Origin: an uncultured Gemmatimonadota bacterium
GTDB lineage: Bacteria > Gemmatimonadota > Gemmatimonadetes > Gemmatimonadales > Gemmatimonadaceae
Reading direction: 5' to 3'
NCBI GenBank assembly: GCA_946478895.1
Contig: CAMLDY010000019.1
Coordinates: forward strand, 1-33,853
DNA length: 33,853 nucleotides
Positions 1 to 8,015 of the stretch are shown here, piece by piece. How positions within the stretch are numbered: the stretch's first letter is position 1; each line of letters begins with the position of its first letter. The notes beneath the pieces were generated by a model. The model did not search any database. It was not told the DNA's origin and saw only the letters and a list, made by a program, of their open reading frames with translations. A program made the translations under genes and the position numbers.

Positions 1-1413
1 GGCAGCGTGGTGTACGCCGAGCTGCGGGTGGTGGAGACGGAATGGGAGGACGAGCAGGTTCAGATCGTCTCGCTCCGTGACATCACCGATCGCAAACAGG
101 CGCAGGAACGCGCGCAGCAGCTGGCGTTCGAGCGCGAGGCGAGGCTCGAGGCGGAGGCGGCGAGCAAGGCGAAATCGGAGTTTCTCGCCATCATGTCCCA
201 CGAGCTGCGCACTCCGCTGAACGCGGTGCTTGGCTACTCCGAGCTGATGGAGCTTGGAATCTCCGGGCCGATCACCGACAAGATGCGCGAGCAGATCGGA
301 CGTATCAGAATGAGTGCCGTACACCTGCTCGGGCTGGTGAACGACATTCTCGATCTCGCCAAAGTCGAAGCCGGCCGCCTGCAGGTCACTTCGGGGCCGT
401 GCTCGGCGACGGGAACGCTGGCCGCGGCGATGGCGTTGATTCAGCCGCAAGCGGCGGCGCGCGGCCTCGAGGTTGCTGTGCTGCCCGCCGAAGAAGACAT
501 CGTCTTTCGCGGTGACGACGAGCGGGTGCGACAGATCCTGGTGAACCTGCTTTCCAACGCGGTCAAGTTCACCGCGCCCGGTGGCAAGATCACCGTGGAG
601 ATCGCGCGCTCAAAATCCCCGGATCCCGATACGAAGCTCCCACCGAGCCGGTCGTATGTAGCGTTTCGGGTCAGCGATACGGGCGCCGGAATTCCGCCCG
701 ACAAGCTGCTGTCGATCTTCGATCCGTTCGTCCAGGCGGAGAGCGGCCATTCGCGAACGCGCGAGGGAAGCGGGCTCGGTTTGACCATCAGCCGCCGGCT
801 GTCGCGATTGATGGGCGGCGATCTGACGGTGAAGAGCGAAGTCGGGAAGGGGTCGACGTTCTCGCTCTGGCTTCCCGCCGATACGGTTTTGCATGATGTC
901 GAAAAGGCGCCGACCATCGCCGGCCAGACGGTGATGCCCCAGCGCGACGTCGACGGGCTGGCAGATGTCGGTCGCGCGCTGCAGCGGGCGATGGATGAGA
1001 CCGTCGCGAAGATCGTGGACCGGCTCGGCTCCGACCCAAACCTCAGCGTCGCTGCGGGACTGAATTTCTCGCAGCTCGCCGACCATCTCCCATCATTGCT
1101 CGCGGATGTCGCCGGCGCGCTGGTGGTGATGGATGAATCGAGGGGAGTCGGCTCAGCGACGCTCGCCGATGGGGTGGAGATTCAGCGGCTCATCTCCGAA
1201 CGGCACGGTGCGCAGCGCCAGCGTCTCGGCTGGAGCGAATCGGCGCTGCGCCGCGAGTTCATGATCGTGCGTGAGGAGATCGAGCTCGCGGTGCGTAAAG
1301 CCTCGGACTTCGGCGAGGGACTTCCAGTCGAGGATGGCGTCGCGGTAATTGGCCGGTTCCTCGACCAGGCGGAGTACATCGCGGTCCGGGCCTTGAATGC
1401 GGGCGTCTCTTAG
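1..1413 (+). CDS. Hybrid-input sensor histidine kinase, 3' part, with RsbRD-like C-terminal domain
   Basis: The gene is cut by the left edge; the frame is open to base 1, so the GTG at 7 is probably internal. Numbering from that GTG, residues 1-30 look like the end of a PAS domain (ending DITDRKQAQ). A helix leads into the HisKA dimerisation domain with the H-box SHELRTPLN (phospho-acceptor His about residue 65). The ATPase domain follows, with an N-box around 176-188 (LVNLLSNAVKF), G1 box DTGAGIP (224-230) and G2 box GSGLGLTI (254-261). It should autophosphorylate and pass phosphate to a response regulator that is not visible here. Residues about 310-440 are an all-helical region resembling the RsbRD N-terminal domain of stressosome co-antagonists, placed here at the C terminus. 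No receiver domain is seen. The core kinase call is firm; the C-terminal domain call is by pattern only. Confidence 0.93.
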   Translation, partial: GSVVYAELRVVETEWEDEQVQIVSLRDITDRKQAQERAQQLAFEREARLEAEAASKAKSEFLAIMSHELRTPLNAVLGYSELMELGISGPITDKMREQIGRIRMSAVHLLGLVNDILDLAKVEAGRLQVTSGPCSATGTLAAAMALIQPQAAARGLEVAVLPAEEDIVFRGDDERVRQILVNLLSNAVKFTAPGGKITVEIARSKSPDPDTKLPPSRSYVAFRVSDTGAGIPPDKLLSIFDPFVQAESGHSRTREGSGLGLTISRRLSRLMGGDLTVKSEVGKGSTFSLWLPADTVLHDVEKAPTIAGQTVMPQRDVDGLADVGRALQRAMDETVAKIVDRLGSDPNLSVAAGLNFSQLADHLPSLLADVAGALVVMDESRGVGSATLADGVEIQRLISERHGAQRQRLGWSESALRREFMIVREEIELAVRKASDFGEGLPVEDGVAVIGRFLDQAEYIAVRALNAGVS

Positions 1414-1481
1414 GGCACAGACATCGACTTCGTGGTCCGCTGCGCTTCGGCGTGCCATTGTAGTCCCAAAGCCCGCAGTCT

Positions 1482-1594
1482 GGAGACTGGACAGCTGGGA
1501 GTATCTTAGCTGTCATACTGGCGTCTGATAGCCTCGCCTTTCCTATAGATGCAAAGCACGACAGACTGAAATACTCCCGACTGTCCACGTCTCC
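1482..1594. repeat. Long imperfect inverted repeat between convergent genes
   Basis: TGGACAGCTGGGAGTAT at 1488-1504 is complementary to ATACTCCCGACTGTCCA at 1571-1587 except for two adjacent bases. Pairing extends outward with a one-base bulge (GGAGAC against GTCTCC) and inward through CTGTC and CTATAG segments, so almost the whole 113 bp can fold as one hairpin. It is less GC-rich than its surroundings. It sits between the convergent 3' ends of the histidine kinase and the TerC-like gene, so it could act as a bidirectional terminator or be a small hairpin repeat element. The rest of the gap 1414-1640 shows no gene. Confidence 0.7.
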
Positions 1595-1640
1595 CACCTG
1601 CCGACTTTTGGACTAGGGGTGTCAGCCAACGGGCGCAGAT

Positions 1641-2399
1641 CTAAGAATCAGCTTCTTCCGCGAACCGATTGTGCATGTGGACGGGCGCTGATTTTCCCCG
1701 GACTCGCATGTTGAGCAGCTCGACGCCGAACGAGAAAGCCATCGCGAAGTAGATGTAGCCCTTGCCGACGTGCTGTCCCATTCCATCGGCGACAAGCACG
1801 ACACCGATCAACAACAGGAAGCTGAGCGCGAGCATCTTCATGCTCGGGTGACGGTTGACGAACGACGCGATGTTTCCCGAGAACGCGAGCATCACTCCCA
1901 CTGCCGCTACCATCGCGATCACCATCACGGCGATGTGCCGCGCCATGCCGACTGCCGTGATCACCGAGTCCAGCGAGAACACCACGTCCAGCGCGAGAAT
2001 CTGAAGGAGAATGAATCCGAACGCGGAACGGCCGCCCGGCGCTTTGCGCCGGTGGGTTTCGACTTCGAGGTTCTCGTGAATCTCACGCGTCGCTTTCGCG
2101 ATCAGAAACAGTCCGCCGCCGAGCAGGATCAGATCGCGTCCGGAGAACTCGCGGCCGATCGCGGAGATGAGCGGCTCGGTGAGTCCCATTACCCAAGTGA
2201 TCGCGAATAGCAGTGCGAGCCTGAGGATGAGGGCCAGGCTGAGCCCGAGCTTGCGCGCCCGCCCCTGCTGCTTTCCGGGCAGCTTGTCCACCAGAATCGA
2301 GATGAAGACGACGTTGTCGATGCCGAGCACGATCTCCATCGCGGTCAGCGTGATGAGACTCAGCCACGCGTCGGCCTGAGTGAACATTTCGAGATTCAA
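1641..2399 (-). CDS. TerC/YgdQ-family integral membrane protein
   Basis: A 252-residue polytopic membrane protein of the TerC superfamily, whose members are linked to tellurite resistance or metal (Mn) efflux; the substrate here cannot be read from sequence. Family-typical segments are EIVLGIDNVVF near residues 22-32 and ALDVVFSLDSVITAVG near 135-150, whose acidic residues lie within membrane helices. There are about seven hydrophobic segments and a central charged loop (HENLEVETHRRKAPGGR). The start is TTG at 2399: GGAGGT lies 8 bases upstream, whereas the internal ATG at residue 5 has no such site. It is the last gene of the minus-strand run, 21 bp after the MtfA-like gene. The family call is strong; transport function is inferred. 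Confidence 0.9.
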   Translation of the reverse strand: MNLEMFTQADAWLSLITLTAMEIVLGIDNVVFISILVDKLPGKQQGRARKLGLSLALILRLALLFAITWVMGLTEPLISAIGREFSGRDLILLGGGLFLIAKATREIHENLEVETHRRKAPGGRSAFGFILLQILALDVVFSLDSVITAVGMARHIAVMVIAMVAAVGVMLAFSGNIASFVNRHPSMKMLALSFLLLIGVVLVADGMGQHVGKGYIYFAMAFSFGVELLNMRVRGKSAPVHMHNRFAEEADS

Positions 2400-2420
2400 G
2401 CTCGCAGACCTCCGGCCGAA

Positions 2421-3215
2421 TCAGTCCGCAAGCGCGGGCTCGACCGAGTAAGTGGTTGGATCCTGCTGGTAGAATCGCTGCAGCTGCGCGAAAAGCTGTG
2501 GATGCCTGCCCTTGAGCGCGCGCGGCCGCTCGAAGAACGCCTCGGTGATGACGGCGAAGAATTCCGCCGGGTTGGTCGCGCCGTATTCATCGAGAAGCGT
2601 CGGCTCGCCCGCGTACGATGCGCGGCGCAGCGCGTTGAATTCGGCGCTCATCACCCGCGCCCAGGCGCGATAGTCACCGCTCGTCGCCAGTGCGGGAGTG
2701 CCGTCGCTGCTCTGGTTCTCGAAGTCCAGCTGGTGCGCGAACTCGTGGAGCACGAGGTTCTGCCCGTCGTCGGGCTCGGCGGCGCCGTGGCGGACTGCGT
2801 CCCACGCCAGCACCAGCGCGCTCAGGCGCTGGCCGGTGTGACCGAGCCTGTCCTCGCCGCCTTCTTCCCAGATCCCGCCGCCAATGTGGCGATCCTCGTG
2901 CGCCGTGTAGCCCGACGGATAGACGATGACGGTGATCAGCTCGGGGTAGTAATCCGTGTCGCGGTGCAGCAGCAGCAGGCACGCCTGTCCGGCGATGGTG
3001 ACGCGGATCTCGTCGGTGAGCTCGAGCCCGCCCGCGCCCTCGAAATGTTTCTCGGCCAGAAAGACCTGGGTGTGGCCGAGCAGCTCGGTTTGATCCGCGG
3101 CGGAAAGTCGATTGAAGACGGGAAGATTCCGCTCCAGAATCCGTCGCCACTCCGGCGGAACGGGCTTGGCGCGGAGGCGCGCGCGACGACGCGACTTGAA
3201 CAGGTCGAACACCAT
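2421..3215 (-). CDS. mtfA: MtfA-like zinc-dependent peptidase (M90 family)
   Basis: A 264-residue soluble protein with the M90/MtfA signature. The zinc-binding HEFAH motif is at residues 157-161, followed by QLDFEN, and the conserved NPAEFFAVITEAFFE block near 215-229 should supply the third zinc ligand (Glu218). Length and layout match E. coli MtfA (about 265 residues), a metallopeptidase that binds the repressor Mlc and de-represses glucose PTS genes. No Mlc or PTS gene is present here, so that partner role may not apply. The N terminus is basic (FKSRRRARLRAK) and has no signal peptide, consistent with a cytoplasmic enzyme. It lies 25 bp downstream of the repeat-containing membrane protein and 21 bp before the TerC-like gene. 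The start ATG has only a weak ribosome-binding site. Confidence 0.9.
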   Translation of the reverse strand: MVFDLFKSRRRARLRAKPVPPEWRRILERNLPVFNRLSAADQTELLGHTQVFLAEKHFEGAGGLELTDEIRVTIAGQACLLLLHRDTDYYPELITVIVYPSGYTAHEDRHIGGGIWEEGGEDRLGHTGQRLSALVLAWDAVRHGAAEPDDGQNLVLHEFAHQLDFENQSSDGTPALATSGDYRAWARVMSAEFNALRRASYAGEPTLLDEYGATNPAEFFAVITEAFFERPRALKGRHPQLFAQLQRFYQQDPTTYSVEPALAD

Positions 3216-3240
3216 CCTGAAGACTAAACGGTGTGCGTGG

Positions 3241-4218
3241 TCAGGTGGTGTTCGGACACTTGAGCGGCACCAGCTCGTTGAGTCGGGCGACGTTGGCGTC
3301 TTCGGCGTCGCGGTTGTGATCCTTCATCAGATTGACCGCCAGGCGGGTGAGGATACGGCAGTCGGTGGCGGGATTCTCGAGCAGAGATGCGATGACGCTG
3401 CGGTCGCCGTTGTTGCGCGCGATGTCCTCGAGGATGTCGCGCGGGGTCGCCGGATTGCCGGCAAACCAGATCGCCAGCCCGCCGATGGTTCGCGGGCGCT
3501 TATACATCTCGGTGAGAACGCTCGGCGGAGTGTGGGGATGCGCGGCGAGCGCCTGAAAGAAATAGTCGGGGTACGTCTTCGTTCTGTATACCCGCTCGAG
3601 AGTTTGCGCAGTCGTAGTCGGATTGCGAACTGCCTCGAGCGCGATGCCCATGTCGTCGGAGCTGGCGAGGGTGTCGAGGAGACCGGGCGAGATGGAGTCG
3701 TTTGGCAGCGCGGCGAGCAGAAATGCGCGGTCGTCGCGGTGCGCGCGGATGGCGCTGTCGAGCCATGCGCGCTGGTGCTGTGGATTCGCTTTCAATCCGG
3801 CAGCGACGATGTCTCGATCGCGCGCGATCTCGGCGGAATGCGCGGCCTGAATGTCATCGCGATCGCGGTTTTTCCTTTTGGTCTCGAGGCCCTGGGAGAT
3901 GTTGAAGCCGACGAGCATTAGCGCCGCGGTCAGTCCGACCCAGGCAAACGCTTTGCGCTCCGGCCGCGCGTCATCCCTCAAAAGTCCAAATGCGATGCCG
4001 AGGAATCCAGCCATCGCACCGAGCAGTGGCAGGCCGAGGAATCCGATTCCGGCGGTGGACGACCGCGACTGCACGATCGCCCACCCGCCGGAAATCACAG
4101 CCGCCGTGAAGAGCAGGAGACTCGTGATGACTCCGCGGTACTCGCGCTTGAACAACATGACCACGAGCGCCGCGAAGTAAACGAGCGGCAATCCGAGGAG
4201 TCCGACGAGGAAAATCAC
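3241..4218 (-). CDS. Membrane protein with LRV-like about 28-residue C-terminal repeats
   Basis: A 325-residue protein of unknown function. Residues 1-23, 29-50, 58-80 and 89-109 are hydrophobic and probably form four membrane helices, followed by a basic junction (KRKNRDR). The C-terminal half is soluble and helical, with recurring motifs NPTTT (199), HPHTP (227), NPATP (255) and NPATD (282), each followed by a helix such as ILEDIA or ILTRLA. The spacing is 28, 28 and 27 residues. This resembles leucine-rich-repeat-variant (LRV) or HEAT-like solenoids, usually protein-binding platforms. The start is GTG at 4218 with a weak upstream purine run. It lies within the minus-strand run, 33 bp after the OsmC gene. 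No catalytic motif is evident. The repeat assignment comes from periodicity and motif shape. Confidence 0.8.
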   Translation of the reverse strand: MIFLVGLLGLPLVYFAALVVMLFKREYRGVITSLLLFTAAVISGGWAIVQSRSSTAGIGFLGLPLLGAMAGFLGIAFGLLRDDARPERKAFAWVGLTAALMLVGFNISQGLETKRKNRDRDDIQAAHSAEIARDRDIVAAGLKANPQHQRAWLDSAIRAHRDDRAFLLAALPNDSISPGLLDTLASSDDMGIALEAVRNPTTTAQTLERVYRTKTYPDYFFQALAAHPHTPPSVLTEMYKRPRTIGGLAIWFAGNPATPRDILEDIARNNGDRSVIASLLENPATDCRILTRLAVNLMKDHNRDAEDANVARLNELVPLKCPNTT

Positions 4219-4251
4219 GCGGCGTTGCCTTTGTCGAGCGCTGCGCCGTGG

Positions 4252-4794
4252 TCAGGGCCGCGACTCGATCTCCGTCGAGCGCTGCGCCGCGCGCGTTGTC
4301 TCCGCACCCTCGACCTTGATCTGCGGCTCGTGCAGCACCGGGATCTTCACCGACGCCGCGACGAAGCAGAGATCGTGCGCCGTCTCGTGGAGCTCCATCG
4401 CGCGCTTCTCGTCGCTGCCCGGCGCCAGAGTTACGACCGGCCGCAGCGTCACACTCTCGAAGATGCCGCCGCCGTCAGGACGCAGCACCAGCGTGCCGAT
4501 CGCGTGATCCTCGTATGCGATGACGTTGATCTTGCTGCGCGCGCACAGCGCGAGATAACTGAGCAGGTGACACGACGACAGCGCGGCAACGAAGAGATCT
4601 TCGGGGTTGTAGGCGTTCGCGTCGCCGCGGAACATCGGGTCGGCGCTGCCGACGATGTCCGGTTTGCCATCGATCTGCAGCCGATACTTCCTGCCATATC
4701 CCTGGTACGTCGTCGTGCCTGTGCCGAGGTTGCCGTCCCAGATGAGACGCGCCTTATAGTCGTGGGTGTTTTTCTTGCCGCCGGGTGTGGACAT
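4252..4794 (-). CDS. OsmC-family peroxiredoxin-like protein
   Basis: A 180-residue protein of the OsmC/Ohr superfamily, thiol peroxidases that reduce organic or fatty hydroperoxides as domain-swapped dimers. The two family cysteines are present: C75 in FVAALSSCHLLSYL and C143 in DLCFVAASV. The preceding NPEDL (63-67) and the tail IPVLHEPQIKVEG are also family-typical. The N-terminal segment HDYKARLIWDGNLGTGT matches the OsmC-like (YhfA/SACOL1771-type) subgroup better than Ohr. The ATG start is well supported by GGAGGT five bases upstream. It lies 38 bp downstream of recF in the same direction. A role in peroxide defence is family knowledge; the substrate is unknown. Confidence 0.92.
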   Translation of the reverse strand: MSTPGGKKNTHDYKARLIWDGNLGTGTTTYQGYGRKYRLQIDGKPDIVGSADPMFRGDANAYNPEDLFVAALSSCHLLSYLALCARSKINVIAYEDHAIGTLVLRPDGGGIFESVTLRPVVTLAPGSDEKRAMELHETAHDLCFVAASVKIPVLHEPQIKVEGAETTRAAQRSTEIESRP

Positions 4795-4832
4795 TCCTGA
4801 CCTCCGCGGTTGAAGTTGGCTGCAGCGATATT

Positions 4833-6047
4833 TTACCGCTCGGCGCGCTCCGGCGCTGCATCAATCGTCGCGATCCCGGGAGGAAGCCAGCGCGTGATGA
4901 CCCCGTTGCTGATCTGCAGGCGGTCGAGCTGCATCAGTCCCGGCGGGACATCCGCCTCGCGCGGAACCACCAGGATGGTCTGGCCGAGCCCGCGCTCCTC
5001 GAGCATCACCAGAATTCTTGCCGCCCGCCTGATGTCGAGCTCCGCGAACGGATCGTCGAGGAGGAGTAGCGGCTCAGCCCCCGCATGCCGGCGCAGGGTA
5101 CCTGCCTCCAGCATTCTCAGCGCGATCGCCGCCGAGCGCTGTTGGCCGGCGGAGCCGAACAGCCGGATGTCCTTACCGTCGAGGGTCAGCTCGAGCTCGT
5201 CGCGGTGGGGGCCGACGTGGGTGATTCCGCGGCGCAGGTCGATGGCGCGCTTTTCCTCGAACGCGGCGAGCAGAACGTCGTGGCGTGCCTCCGACTCCGC
5301 GAACGGGCTCACATAGCGCATTTCGGCGGTTCCACTCTCACCGATTCTTTCCGTGAGGTGTGAAAACTCCGCCGCCGACTCCCGTACCCAGCGGGCGCGG
5401 GTTTCGATCAGCAGCGAACCATGCTCGGCGAGGGCCGGCTCCCAGACCGCCACCTGCTGCTCGTTGGATGCGGAGCCGCGGCGGGCAGCGTGGCGCAGCG
5501 CGGCGTTCCGCCGGGAGAGATTGGCGCGATAGTGCTGGAGCGCATTGAGATATTTCCGGTCGGTAAGCGCGAGCACCAGGTCGAGAAAGCGACGCCGCTC
5601 GGTTGGCGGACCGCTCACCAGCTCCAGATCGCGCGGCGAGAACATCACTGACGGCAGTGCACCGAGCGCATCGCTCAGACGTTTGACCTCGCTGCCGTCG
5701 ATGCTGACTTTCTTTCGCTTGGCATTGCGATCGAAGCCCACCGAGATCTCGTGAGCGGCGGGTGTGTGCGCTTGCGCCGAGATGTGGAACCCCGACGTTT
5801 CGAAGCGCGTCAGATCCTGATCGCGAGCGTCACGGATGGAGCGCAGGATCTGCAGGTAGTAGATCGCCTCGAGAAAATTGCTCTTGCCGTGACCGTTGTC
5901 CCCGACCACGACCGCGCCTTCGCGCGGCAACTCGAGATCGACCCGCTCCAGATTCCGGAAATCGCGAATCGATATGGAGTTGAGCCGAATGCGATCTTCG
6001 CTTGCGCGGCCGGTGTCTGCCGTTGCGGTGACCGTTGGCCTCGTCAC
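4833..6047 (-). CDS. recF: DNA replication and repair protein RecF
   Basis: An SMC-like ABC ATPase that helps load RecA at ssDNA gaps with RecO and RecR. With the GTG start at 6047 the protein is 404 residues. Motifs: NSISIRDFRNLE at the N terminus, Walker A GDNGHGKSN (49-57), ABC signature GSAGQQRS (298-305) and Walker B/D-loop LLLDDPFAELD (about 328-338). The open frame runs on upstream to 6542, but that part is basic, low-complexity sequence antisense-free of RecF homology and lies inside the hydratase gene. GTG 6047 overlaps the hydratase stop as GTGA, so translation is probably coupled. About 20 extra residues precede the usual RecF start. It is not next to dnaA, dnaN or gyrB, unlike the classic arrangement. 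Confidence 0.93.
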   Translation of the reverse strand: MTRPTVTATADTGRASEDRIRLNSISIRDFRNLERVDLELPREGAVVVGDNGHGKSNFLEAIYYLQILRSIRDARDQDLTRFETSGFHISAQAHTPAAHEISVGFDRNAKRKKVSIDGSEVKRLSDALGALPSVMFSPRDLELVSGPPTERRRFLDLVLALTDRKYLNALQHYRANLSRRNAALRHAARRGSASNEQQVAVWEPALAEHGSLLIETRARWVRESAAEFSHLTERIGESGTAEMRYVSPFAESEARHDVLLAAFEEKRAIDLRRGITHVGPHRDELELTLDGKDIRLFGSAGQQRSAAIALRMLEAGTLRRHAGAEPLLLLDDPFAELDIRRAARILVMLEERGLGQTILVVPREADVPPGLMQLDRLQISNGVITRWLPPGIATIDAAPERAER

Positions 6048-6823
6048 TTCCCCTTGAATGCCGGCGCGCGCTTCTCCAAAAAGGCGCGCATCCCCTCGCG
6101 CATGTCGTCGGTGGCGGCGAGCAGGCCGAAGTGATTTGCCTCGAGAATCATCCCTTCCTCGAGCGACATCTGCAGGCCGCGATCGATGGCCTCGATGCAA
6201 AGCGCGATCGCGAGCGGGCCGTTGGCGAGGATCGCCTTCATCATGTCGCGCGCTTCGGCGACTACACGATCGGCCGGGACCACCTTGTTGACCAGCCCGA
6301 TCCGGTACGCCTCGGCGGCGTCGATCATCTCGCCGGTCAACAGCAGCTGCATCGCGCGGCCTTTGCCGACCAGCCGCGGAAGTCGCTGGCTGCCGCCATA
6401 ACCGGGAAGTATCCCGAGCTTGCTCTCCGGCTGGCCGAACTTTGCCGCGTCCGACGCGATGCGGATGTGGCAAGCCATCGCCAGCTCGCACCCGCCGCCG
6501 AGTGCGAAGCCGTTGACGGCGGCGATGACGGGTTTCGGGCAAGTCTCGAATCTGCGGAACACATCCTGCCCTGCGCGTGCACGCGCCTTCGCCAGCACCG
6601 GACTCTGCGAGGAGAGCTCGGAGATGTCCGCGCCTGCGACGAAGGCGCGCCCCGCGCCGGTGAGAATCACGCCGCCGATGGCGTCGTCGACGCGGATCTC
6701 GTCGATCGCGTGACCAAGCTCGGCGATGGTCGCGTCGTTCAGAGCGTTGAGCTTGTCGGGCCGGTTGACGGTGAGAGTGGCGACGCGGTCAGCGACCTCC
6801 AGCGTCAGGAATTTGAAGGGCAT
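6044..6823 (-). CDS. Enoyl-CoA hydratase/isomerase (crotonase family)
   Basis: A 259-residue crotonase-fold enzyme, the usual length for short-chain enoyl-CoA hydratase, which hydrates trans-2-enoyl-CoA to 3-hydroxyacyl-CoA in fatty acid or related acyl-CoA breakdown. The oxyanion-hole segment GAGRAFVAGADISEL is at 56-70 and the second half-site GFALGGGCELAMACHIRIAS at 105-124. Both catalytic glutamates expected of hydratases are present, Glu113 (GGGCEL) and Glu133 (GQPESKLGILPG). The C-terminal FLEKRAPAFKGK is typical of the family. It is the first gene of the minus-strand run and overlaps the recF start by four bases. Whether it serves beta-oxidation or a butyryl/phenylacetyl-CoA route cannot be told from this window. 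Confidence 0.94.
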   Translation of the reverse strand: MPFKFLTLEVADRVATLTVNRPDKLNALNDATIAELGHAIDEIRVDDAIGGVILTGAGRAFVAGADISELSSQSPVLAKARARAGQDVFRRFETCPKPVIAAVNGFALGGGCELAMACHIRIASDAAKFGQPESKLGILPGYGGSQRLPRLVGKGRAMQLLLTGEMIDAAEAYRIGLVNKVVPADRVVAEARDMMKAILANGPLAIALCIEAIDRGLQMSLEEGMILEANHFGLLAATDDMREGMRAFLEKRAPAFKGK

Positions 6824-6859
6824 CGAGATGTATTTGTTGGTAGATTGCCGGAATTCGTC

Positions 6860-6874
6860 GAGCGGCGGCCGCTC
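6860..6874. promoter_or_regulatory. 15-nt perfect dyad in a divergent intergenic region
   Basis: GAGCGGC-G-GCCGCTC is a perfect palindrome with a one-base centre, followed by an A/T-rich stretch. It lies in the 91-bp gap between the divergent enoyl-CoA hydratase and topoisomerase IB genes, where promoters for both must sit. A dimeric repressor site is possible; chance is also possible in GC-rich DNA. Confidence 0.3.
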
Positions 6875-6914
6875 AAAATCTATCCAGAAATATTGCTACT
6901 GGGCGATGCAATAA

Positions 6915-7925
6915 ATGGCGCAGAAGTGGATAGTCCGTGAAGGCACGAAGGCAAAGGGATTCCGCTACCGCTCGCCGAGTGGTGCGGCGGTGAAGGACAA
7001 GGCGCAGCTCGAGCGCTTCGACGCGCTGCGTATTCCTCCGGCGTGGCGGGACGTGCACATCTCCACCAATCCGCGCGCCGCGATCCAGGTCTGGGGCTTC
7101 GATGCGCGCGGCCGCAAACAGTACAAGTATCATCCGCGCGCGGTGGAGAAGGGTGAGCTGCGCAAATACTATCGGGTCCGGCAGATGGCGCGCGATCTTC
7201 CGACCTTACGCGCGCGGATCCAGCGAGATTTTCGCCGCCGTGGACTCACCAAGCAGAAAGTCTGCGCCGGAATAGTGCGGCTGATTTCGCATGGATTCTT
7301 TCGCGTCGGCAGCGAGCGCTACGAGAAGGAAAACAACACCTTCGGCATTACGACGATGCGGAAATCCCACGTGACCGTCTATGGCGACACCGTAGTCTTC
7401 GAGTACAGGGGCAAGCGATCGATCACGCAGCGGAACGTGGTGGTCGCTAAAGACCTGGCGAGATTCGTGGGAGAGCTTCTCGACACGCCTGGTCCGCGGC
7501 TGTTCCGCTATCTGGAGGATCGCAAATGGCAGGACGTCGATTCGCGCGACGTGAACGATTACATCGAATACATCGCGCAGTTTCCGTACACTGCCAAGGA
7601 CTTCCGGACGTGGGGCGGGACGCTGCGCGCGGCGACGGTGCTCGCCGAGCTGGGGAAGGGAAAGAGCCAGACGGAGCGAAAGAAGAACGTGGTTACCGCG
7701 GTGCGACTCGTAGCCGCTGAGCTCGGCAACACTCCGACGATCTGCAGAAAGTCCTACGTGCATCCGGTAGTGGTGATGAAATATCTGCGCAGCGGAACGA
7801 CGATCTCGCTGCCGAAGCACGCGACGTCACGCAACGGCACCGGCCACGCCCCGGAGGAGAGCGCGCTGATCGACTTTCTCGACGAGTACTTCCCGGAACG
7901 CAGAAAGCAGCCGAGGATGGAGTGA
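6915..7925 (+). CDS. DNA topoisomerase IB (bacterial/poxvirus type)
   Basis: A 336-residue type IB topoisomerase, which nicks one DNA strand through a 3'-phosphotyrosine and relaxes supercoils without ATP. The nucleophile lies in CRKSYVHP (Tyr281). Other active-site blocks are GFFRVGSERY (Arg130), the MRKSHV lysine near 150 and KDFRTWGGT (Arg231). Asn272 (LGNTP) occupies the position that is His in the poxvirus enzyme, as is common in bacterial members. The N-terminal DNA-binding domain (VREGTKAKGFRY to about residue 85, with WGFDARGRKQYKYH) is complete. It heads a plus-strand trio with glpK and a small YfiM-like gene, and runs divergently from the hydratase operon. No clear Shine-Dalgarno precedes the ATG. 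Confidence 0.95.
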   Translation: MAQKWIVREGTKAKGFRYRSPSGAAVKDKAQLERFDALRIPPAWRDVHISTNPRAAIQVWGFDARGRKQYKYHPRAVEKGELRKYYRVRQMARDLPTLRARIQRDFRRRGLTKQKVCAGIVRLISHGFFRVGSERYEKENNTFGITTMRKSHVTVYGDTVVFEYRGKRSITQRNVVVAKDLARFVGELLDTPGPRLFRYLEDRKWQDVDSRDVNDYIEYIAQFPYTAKDFRTWGGTLRAATVLAELGKGKSQTERKKNVVTAVRLVAAELGNTPTICRKSYVHPVVVMKYLRSGTTISLPKHATSRNGTGHAPEESALIDFLDEYFPERRKQPRME

Positions 7926-8015
7926 TGATTTCTTTTGGCGGCGCAGTGAATGAGTGAAGCGCTACTCTCCGACGACAGTCGGCCGATCATCCCGATGCGC
8001 CGTGGTGATCCGTCG

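Noticed and set aside
6048..6542. N-terminal extension of the RecF reading frame
   Set aside because: It lies wholly inside the enoyl-CoA hydratase gene in another frame, has Arg-rich low-complexity sequence, and a coupled GTG at 6047 gives a normal RecF.
6035..6940. Plus-strand 301-codon open frame opposite the enoyl-CoA hydratase
   Set aside because: No recognisable domain, and it would overlap the start of topoisomerase IB; the crotonase on the other strand has all family motifs.
7950..8015. Upstream ATG starts of glycerol kinase at 7950 and 7995
   Set aside because: The residues added have no counterpart in glycerol kinases, which begin close to the SIDQGTT motif; no good ribosome-binding site supports either.
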